A stretch of 64,000 bases of DNA from Homarus americanus. Its lineage: Eukaryota > Arthropoda > Malacostraca > Decapoda > Nephropidae. Positions within the stretch are counted from its first letter, which is position 1; the number at the start of each line of letters is the position of its first letter. Location: contig NW_024755055.1 in NCBI RefSeq assembly GCF_018991925.1, forward strand, positions 1,080,922 through 1,144,921. The letters are read 5' to 3'. The notes under the pieces are model-generated. The model saw nothing but the letters and a program-made list of their open reading frames with translations, searched no databases and was not told the DNA's origin. Positions 57,206-64,000 of the stretch are shown in pieces. The translations under genes were made by a program, and so were the position numbers.

Positions 57206-57680
57206 AAAATCAGTAATAATTGAGCCTTTATCAGTGGATGGTGATGGGGCTCCCAGACCGACATCTCTATCAATGATTTACTACCAATAAAACCTCACAC
57301 AGGTGAGTAGCCTGTCATACCCACCCCTCCCCACCCCACCCCTACACCTTCTCCCCCAGCCTTCCCCCTCGCTCTATTCCTACCATTCAAATAGTCACTA
57401 ACCTAGCTCCCACCCCTACCCAGCTCCCACCCTACCCCAGCTCCCCCCCACCCCACCCACCCCAAACCATCAAGCTCCCCACCGCCACCCATGCACCCAA
57501 CCCCTACCCTATACCTCTCCCGACCACTTCACCCCACCTCCAGCTTCTCCCCACATCCTTCACCCCATTTAGGTCTCATCTTCCTTATCGTCTTCCTCTC
57601 CTCCTCCTCCTTCTTCTTCTTCTTCTTCCTCCTCCTCCTCCTCCTCTCCTCTTCTCCCCACCTTCCTCTCTCTCCCATTA
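57206..57680. other. Short unique piece, then C-rich and (CTC/TTC)n
   Basis: 57206-57300 unique; CAGCTCCCACCC words 57400-57450; (TTC)n and (CTC)n 57605-57650. Confidence 0.75.
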
Positions 57681-57819
57681 ATTAAATATCTATAATTGGG
57701 TAGTAATTTTATTGTGGTTTTGTATTATTCATCTGATTTACGGCCATAAATCGACGATAAATCATAAAAAAATAACATGAAAACCTGATGAAATTTTTAT
57801 CGATTATAGCGGGAAAGGA

Positions 57820-57990
57820 AGGATGAGGAAGGAGGAGGAGGAGGAAGAAGGAAGAAGAAAGAAGACAGAAAGAACAATTATTATTATTACTGTATTATCA
57901 TTACTGCGGCTACAACACCACCACCACCACCACCACAACTCTACTACTACTACTACTGCTACTACTACTACTACTACTACACTGCTACTA
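57820..57990. repeat. GGAGGAAGAAG tract, (CAC)n and (ACT)n
   Basis: Purines 57820-57870; CACCACCAC 57916-57935; TACTACTAC 57940-57985. Confidence 0.92.
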
Positions 57991-58147
57991 CAACACCAAC
58001 ACACCATCCTCCCTCCACCGCCTGCCCCCTCCCAAAGCTACCTACCCCTACCATTAATTAAAACAAGTGATTGAGTCGTATCATTAATATGTAACAAACA
58101 GTTTTTAATTAGGAATCATATTGGTCGGGGCGCTAAACACCCTGCCT

Positions 58148-58226
58148 ACTATATTATTATTATTATTATTATTATTATATGTGTTATTATTATTATTGTT
58201 GTTGTTGTTGTTGTTGTTGTTGTTAC

Positions 58227-58266
<40 letters not shown>

Positions 58267-58379
58267 GTTGTTTGTTGTTGTTGTTGTTTGTTGTTGTTGT
58301 TGTTGTTGTTGTTAATTGGTGGTGGTGGTGGTAATTGGTGGTGGTTGTTGTTGTTGTGGTGGTGATTAATTAGTAGTGG

Positions 58380-58411
<32 letters not shown>

Positions 58412-58521
58412 ACTATTGTTATTATTATTATTGATTATTATTGTTATTGTTATTGTTATTGTTATTATTGTTGTTGTTGTTGTTGTTGATTGTTGTTGTT
58501 GTTGTTGTATTATTATTATTA

Positions 58522-58553
<32 letters not shown>

Positions 58554-58560
58554 TTTATTA
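58148..58560. repeat. (ATT)n/(GTT)n/(GGT)n compound
   Basis: Trinucleotide domains drift from ATT to GTT to GGT and back over 410 bp. Confidence 0.97.
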
Positions 58561-58975
58561 CTCTTAAAACCAATACTATGTGCGTCTTTTAGTTAATGTG
58601 TTATTTAGTGTTTCATTTGACTTTAGTAACTAATATATTGTGTATTTACCATTTAATCTTACATATGTAGTTAGTGTTTTGTTTATATGACCTTTATTAA
58701 TGACTCTGACCTGACCTGACCTGACCTTCGTTTACTTATAAATACGTGGTTTATGTATTGAAGTTACTTATAATATTCTATGTTTACTTACAAAATAAAA
58801 GTAGGCCTATAAGTAGTGGGCCATATTTAGGTACTTATACTAAACAATAATTACTTACAATAATATCCCTATATAAGTAGTGGCATAATTTAGTTACTTA
58901 AAATAAACAATTCTTACAAAATAAAGATATAGAGTGGCATTGGTGCTTATTTACTTACGTACACCTACATGTTTA
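58561..58975. repeat. Degenerate tandem of about 70 bp, TTACTTACAAAATAAA core
   Basis: TATAAGTAGTGG(GC)CATA(T)TTTAG at 58808 and 58876, TTACTTACAA at 58785 and 58851, later copies diverged. Upstream part 58561-58730 unique with CTGACCTGACCTGACC. Confidence 0.7.
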
Positions 58976-58983
58976 CTTAGAAA

Positions 58984-58985
58984 GT

Positions 58986-59063
<78 letters not shown>

Positions 59064-59137
59064 GTGATGCAGATGGGGTCTTCTCTATGCAAGGCTGAAG
59101 TGATGGAGAGTCTTAGGTTGGTGAAGAATTGTCTTGT

Positions 59138-59208
<71 letters not shown>

Positions 59209-59209
59209 G

Positions 59210-59261
<52 letters not shown>

Positions 59262-59262
59262 C
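58984..59262. repeat. Two (GT)n arrays flanking 80 bp of unique DNA
   Basis: GT 58985-59062 and 59139-59260 (one TTGT slip at 59207); between them GATGCAGATGGGGTC..TTGGTGAAGAATTG. Confidence 0.98.
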
Positions 59263-59439
59263 CTCTGGCTCACTGTAGGCACTACCATGTAAATATTGTT
59301 GTTGTTGTTGCTATTGTTGTTTAGAGACACTGTATAGAGCCTATAGAGAGTGGAGAGAGAGAGAGAGAGCCACACACACTGGTAGCCAGGGGTATCGTGT
59401 ATTGATTCGCTGAGGACCCACGGTGGTGCCGTACCGTAT

Positions 59440-59588
59440 ATCCGACATCTCTCTCTCTCCTCTCTCCTCCTCTCTACTCTCCTCTCTCTCTCACTCTTTC
59501 TCTAACTGTGTCTCTCGTTTACTTTGTCTCTCTCTCTCCTCTCTCTATCTCTCCTCCTCTTCATCTTTTCTCGTTTTTTCTCTCTCTC

Positions 59589-59629
<41 letters not shown>

Positions 59630-59632
59630 CTA
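59440..59632. repeat. (TC)n-rich block
   Basis: TC and CTCC words, pure TC at 59580-59625. Confidence 0.93.
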
Positions 59633-60388
59633 ACTCAAATACCTACAACTTAACCTAACACATAGTGTCACCTAGCCTAACCAAACCTAGCCTAAACCTA
59701 ACCTAACCAAAACAAGGGTCAATGTTTACTTTCATCATTCGCCTGGTGAGGAGATGACGGTGTGGGTATGTAAGGGGTGAAGACGGGATGGTTATGGAGT
59801 TGCTAGTTTGGATGCTAGTTCGGTTGTGCTAGTTGTAATGGGTGCTAGTTTGGATGCTAGTTCGGGTGCTAGTTTGTGTGTTAGCTCTATTGAGTCCTTG
59901 TTTGGGTGCTAGTTGTAATGGGTGGGGAGAGGTACAGGGTTGTAGACAAGGTGGGGAGAACTGGATGGGGAGATTATAACGACCCAGTAAGAGAGACAGC
60001 AACTTGGGGAGATAAACATAGACAAAAAAATGGGGTTGAGAGGAGAAGTGGGGAGAATATGATCCCTTCTCCCCACCCATGATTTAGTAACTCCCCAGGA
60101 CATCATTACACCCCATTAATCACCCAACTTTGAACACTGCTCTGGTTCACGTGAGATAAATCTCCTTAAATTACCTGTGTGCTGTTTTTATCACTGTGGA
60201 GAGAGAGGTGAGGACGGGTGTGACGTCATCGTGATCAATAAACAGAGATACGTAGATACAGGGAAAAAGGGGGTGTGGGGGTAAGGGGGTGAAGGGGGCA
60301 TAAGGAGGGGGAGTGAGGCGCCACACGGAGGGACCATCAAATCTGCATCTCCCGGCCATTCGCTCTGATAGAATGTCGAACGTTATGA

Positions 60389-60392
<4 letters not shown>
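59633..60392. other. CCTAA units, GCTAGTT word array and unique sequence
   Basis: AACCTAACC words 59648-59712; GGTGCTAGTTTGGATGCTAG units 59795-59925; the rest (59930-60390) unique, with GAAGGGGG tract 60268-60312. Confidence 0.65.
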
Positions 60393-60423
<31 letters not shown>

Positions 60424-60512
60424 CTGTCTCTCTCCTCTCTTTCTCTCTAAACCCTCCTCATTCCCTCCTTCACCTCTCTCTCTCTCTCCACACACACACA
60501 CACACACACACC
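60393..60512. repeat. (GT)n, TC tract, (CA)n
   Basis: GT 60391-60420; CTCTCTC 60424-60488; CA 60489-60510: GT and CA arms about 70 bp apart can pair. Confidence 0.95.
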
Positions 60513-60599
60513 TACCCCCCACCAGCAGTACGTCTTGCAACACAAATCATGAAATCAACTGCAGGATCAGGGTAAAAAGCTTCCCTCCCCATGTATCGT

Positions 60600-60975
60600 G
60601 ATGGGAATGGATAGGAATGCTGGTGGGAATGATGGTGGGAATGGTGGTGGGAATGGTGGAGGGATGATCTGCTGACGAAGTATTGTTGGTGTGATGGAGG
60701 TGTTGGTGTGGGGCATGGGGGTAGGGGAGGGGATGAGGAAAGTGAGAGAAGGTGAGGTTGGAAGAAGGGAGGAGATGAGGAGGAAGGAAGGGAAGTGGAA
60801 GTGGGAGAGGAGGGAGATGGAGGGAGAGGGGAGGAGGAGGAAGGAGGGTGGAAAGGAGGTGAGGAGGAGGAAGAGGTAGAAGTGGAGGAGGAGGAAGGGG
60901 AGGTGGGGGAGGAAGAGGAGGTGGAGAAGGAGGAAGAGGAGGAAGAAGAGGAGGAGGAGGAGGAGGAGGGCAGAT
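60600..60975. repeat. GGTGGGAAT tandem then GGAGGAAG purine block
   Basis: GGTGGGAATGATGGTGGG units 60628-60660; purines 60720-60972. Confidence 0.93.
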
Positions 60976-61029
60976 GGGAGGTGTGAGGATGAATGATGCA
61001 GCCGGTGTTTACCCACAAGGCGTTTTGTG

Positions 61030-61310
61030 TCATCTTCCTCTCTCCTCCTCCTCTTCCTCCTTCCTCTCCTCCTCCCTCCTCCCCATTTTCCCTCTTCTCC
61101 TCTCTTCCCTCCTCCTCCCTCTCTTCTTCCCCTTTCTTTCCCTCTCCTTCCTCTCCTCTTCCTGCTCATCTTTCTTCCCTCTCCCCACCTCATCCTCCCT
61201 CTCCTCTCCTTCCCACTTCCTCCTTCTCTACCTCTTATCTCTTCCCCTTCTCCTCCTCCCCTTCCTTCCTCCTCCTTCTCCCCCTCCCACCTCTCCCCAG
61301 ATCCCCAAAT
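61030..61310. repeat. CCTCCTCTTCC pyrimidine block
   Basis: Near-complement of the preceding purine block, separated by about 55 bp. Confidence 0.93.
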
Positions 61311-61540
61311 ATTCTGGTCAGAAACGTTTCTTGAGCACCTGTCGTGATGTGCAGGGGAGGGAGGGAGGGAGGGGTCTGGAGGGAGAGAGGGAGAAGAGGA
61401 ATTTTGTAACCCCTTATTTGAAGAACGTTTATTGAGGGTTTCTATGGATTGTAAGAAAATGTTTTACAGGTGTTTTAAAACGTTTTCTAAGTGTGATATA
61501 AAATTTGTTTAGTGTCCCTTATTGTTTATTGGGAATGTTT
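61311..61540. other. Unique spacer
   Basis: CAAATATTCTGGTCAGAAAC and AACGTTT(A/T) words; a GGAGGGAGG run at 61356-61395. No gene. Confidence 0.4.
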
Positions 61541-61541
61541 G

Positions 61542-61580
<39 letters not shown>

Positions 61581-61852
61581 GCTGTTGTTGTTGTTGTTTT
61601 TATTGATTAGTTGAGTTTGCTTTTGATTGTTGATTGTATTGTTATTGCATTGAATTTGTTGTTGTACTGTAGTTGCATTTTTATTGTTACTGTGATTGTT
61701 ATTGTAGTTATTATAATTATCATTGTTGTTGTAGCGTTATTATTATTATTATTGTTGTTGTTGCGTTATTGCTATGTTGTATTTGCTGATGTAGTTGTTA
61801 TTGTTACTGTAGTTGTTATTATTGTAGTTGTTATTGTTGTTGTGGACTCAAC
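61541..61852. repeat. (GTT)n and degenerate ATTGTTATTG block
   Basis: Pure GTT 61545-61598; TTGTTATTG words to 61845. Confidence 0.92.
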
Positions 61853-62008
61853 CTCACGCCAGACGTACATATATTTTAGAGGCAAGTGACAAATGTACCT
61901 GTGTTGAGATGTTCCCTGACTGGACCTTAAGACCGTCTCTGTGTTTATGGATATGTGATAGTTGTCAGGGTTGTTTTGTTGTGTTTGTTGTTGTGGTTGG
62001 GGGACGAT
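61853..62008. other. Unique piece
   Basis: About 120 bp of balanced sequence (ACGCCAGACGTACATA..GACCGTCTCTG). No gene. Confidence 0.4.
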
Positions 62009-62009
62009 T

Positions 62010-62068
62010 GATACATACATACATACATACATACATACATACATACATACATACATACATACATACAT
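62010..62068. repeat. (CATA)n tetranucleotide
   Basis: Fourteen units. Confidence 0.98.
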
Positions 62069-62084
62069 TCATTCCTCAAACCCT

Positions 62085-62308
62085 CACACGCACACCTCTC
62101 CCTCCCACCCTCCTCCTCCTTCCCCTCCTCCTCACTCCTCCTCCCTCCTCCCTCACCCTCCTCCCCACACCTTTCCTCCTCCCTTCTCCTCACCCTCCCC
62201 AATATAAAATCCCTCCCATCCATACACATTGACATCCTCCTCTCTTCCCTTCCACCTCCCTCCCTCCCTCCCTCCCCTCCCTCCCTCCTCCCTCCCCTCC
62301 ACACGCAC
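62085..62308. repeat. CTCCCTCC pyrimidine block
   Basis: CCTCCTCCTC and CCTCCCTCCC words; short unique gap 62200-62235. Confidence 0.92.
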
Positions 62309-62374
62309 CATATATCAACCATGGGAAGAACGTCTGGTGGTTTCCGACGTTTGATATGAATGGTAATAGGTGAC

Positions 62375-62765
62375 TGAGGAATAGGGGAGAGTGAGGGGAA
62401 GGTGAGTGAGGGAAATGTTAGAGGGAAAGAAGGGGAGTAGAAGGAGAATAGGGAGTAAGGGGGTGAAGGGAACAGGGGAAGAGAATGCGTAGAGGAGAGG
62501 AAGGGGATGAGGAGGAGGAGGAAATGGAGATAGAGAAGAGGTGGGTGGAAGAAGAAAAGGGGAATTAGGGGCGAATGGGGTAGGAAGGGATAGAGAAGGA
62601 AGGGAGAAAGAGAAAAATAGAAAAGGGAAGAAACAGAGAGAGAGAGAGGCAATAGCATGGAACAGGGAGAGAAGGGAAAGAGATGATGGAATATTGATTT
62701 ACAGTGATACAGGGAGGGAGAGGGGAGAAGGGAGGGAGGGGAGGGAGGAGGAAAAAAGAAAAGCC
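62375..62765. repeat. GGAGAAAGGGAAG purine block
   Basis: About 390 bp purine-rich, AT content higher than in the other purine blocks. Confidence 0.9.
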
Positions 62766-62809
62766 TCACAATAATATACTGGTTTTGATCAACGTATGGT
62801 CTTTGGATG

Positions 62810-63015
62810 AAGGTGTGGGGTGGGGAGGGGATTGTTGTGGGAGGAGTGGGGGTAGTGGTGAGGGGAGGGGTACTGCTGTGGGGAGGTTATTGTGGGTGTG
62901 GGGTGTTATTGTGGGTGTGAGGGTGTTGTGGGTGGAGGAGGATATGTACTGCTGTGTAGAGGTGTGGGGGTGTTGTTGTGGGTGAGGGGATTGTTGAGGT
63001 GTGGGTAGTGTGGGT
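62810..63015. repeat. GGGGTGTTGTTGTGGGTG tandem
   Basis: GTTATTGTGGGTGTGGGGTG units about nine times. Confidence 0.9.
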
Positions 63016-63059
63016 AGTCTGAACACCAAGGACAGTAATATATCCTTGTTACCGCTTTG

Positions 63060-63180
63060 TCACCTTGCCTGGAGGGGCGTTAGGAGGGGTGGGCGAGGGG
63101 AGTGGGAGGAGGGGTAGGTGGGAGGGGAGAGGTAGGGGTGTGAGGGAGGAAGGAGAGGTGTGGGGGTAGGAGGGGGAAGG
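63060..63180. repeat. GGAGGGGTAGGTGGG tract
   Basis: G-rich with GGGAGGGG words. Confidence 0.88.
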
Positions 63181-63204
63181 TGTGGCACTGGTTACTGAGG
63201 TCAG

Positions 63205-63295
63205 TGTCATTTGTCGTGGTCAGTCACGTGGGTCACTTCCGGGCACTGTCGGCTACTGACCTTGGATACTTTGGAGGCGGAAGTGACGGAGGGAG
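63205..63295. promoter_or_regulatory. Promoter-like motif cluster (E-box, ETS, nuclear receptor)
   Basis: CACGTG at 63225-63230, CACTTCCGGG at 63234-63243, TGACCTTGG at 63257-63265 and GGCGGAAGTGACG near 63276 within 65 bp of unique DNA. Oppositely oriented ETS words are common at promoters of broadly expressed genes. No exon is recognised beside it. Confidence 0.35.
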
Positions 63296-63417
63296 TGAGG
63301 AGGGAGGAGTGGGAGGGAGTGAGGGAAAGAGGGAGGGACGGAGGGAGGGACGGAGGGAGGGAAGGAGGGAGGAGATTGTGTGTGTGTGTGTGGTCTGTTC
63401 TATAACTCTCTAACAGA

Positions 63418-63455
<38 letters not shown>
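63296..63455. repeat. GGGAGGGACGGA tract, (GT)n, (CA)n
   Basis: Purines 63300-63374, GT 63378-63391, CA 63420-63454. Confidence 0.95.
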
Positions 63456-63456
<1 letters not shown>

Positions 63457-63574
63457 GGCCTAGACCCCTGGGTGAACTGAACATGTTATCCTCTGGGGTT
63501 TAAAACACAAATATGGTAAATACTTTAATCCCGTGTTTTTCAGTGCTGTTAAACCGCCCAGTCCACCAGAACTT

Positions 63575-64000
<426 letters not shown>

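Noticed and set aside
56101..57273. 390-codon minus-strand open frame (His/Pro/Thr-rich), the longest in the window
   Set aside because: It is the translation of the 75-bp minisatellite and (CACC)n; alternative frames are equally open and there is no domain.
59064..59138. Small exon between two (GT)n arrays
   Set aside because: A short open stretch exists but there are no convincing splice sites and no known protein match.

Overview
The window looks like nuclear DNA of a decapod crustacean (crab or shrimp type), inferred from three things. The sequence is saturated with (CA)n, (GA)n, (AAT)n and (GGA/TCC)n microsatellites and dozens of minisatellites. Short interstitial runs of the arthropod telomere unit TTAGG/CCTAA recur. 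The single recognisable gene is an arthropod-style Pitx homeobox gene with long repeat-filled introns. No bacterial, viral, rRNA, tRNA or autonomous transposon gene was recognised. By eye, most long open frames here are translations of simple repeats.

Gene: Pitx (bicoid-related, K50 paired-like homeobox transcription factor) lies on the minus strand and spans about 31.4 kb. Four coding pieces are supported: a 5' exon (donor at 53902/53901), two short homeodomain exons (28903-29002 and 28634-28696) and a 3' exon (22890-23426) carrying the end of recognition helix 3, the Pitx C-terminal region and the OAR-like tail. Splice dinucleotides and codon phases agree across all three introns (phase 1, phase 2, phase 0). 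As written, the homeodomain is damaged. Phe20 is replaced by Cys with one neighbouring residue missing, and a 4-base deletion at residues 31-34 breaks the frame. The rest of the gene is so well preserved that base-calling or assembly error is the likeliest cause, but a decayed allele cannot be excluded. A GC-rich stretch (about 53.9-54.75 kb) and a TATA/initiator pair near 55.1 kb mark the 5' end. An array of about 22 AATAAA hexamers on the transcript strand (20.86-21.20 kb) contains the first such hexamer downstream of the stop.

Layout: 0.0-14 kb is downstream flank dominated by mini- and microsatellites (25-bp array 6.96-8.66 kb, about 210-bp array 9.2-10.0 kb, 23-bp array 12.2-13.05 kb, 215-bp (AC)n at 11.1 kb), with unique islands that may be regulatory. 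14-19.9 kb is AT-rich and mostly unique, with a foldback element at 16.8-17.0 kb. 19.9-22.9 kb is a set of tandem arrays up to the Pitx stop codon. 23.4-28.6 kb is the last intron. 29.0-53.9 kb is the first intron, a mosaic of purine/pyrimidine blocks, minisatellites and blocks in which one short word recurs on one strand (GCCATATT, TCATTTTC, CCAATTT, GATAAC). 55.2-64 kb is upstream flank, again repeat-rich, ending inside a long (CA)n.

The strongest leads are the homeodomain lesions and extra intron in Pitx, the single-strand word blocks in intron 1, a foldback element family carrying TTAGG runs, and unique islands with paired Pitx-type (TAATCC) sites that could be autoregulatory elements. 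All motif, copy-number and spacing statements were made by eye.
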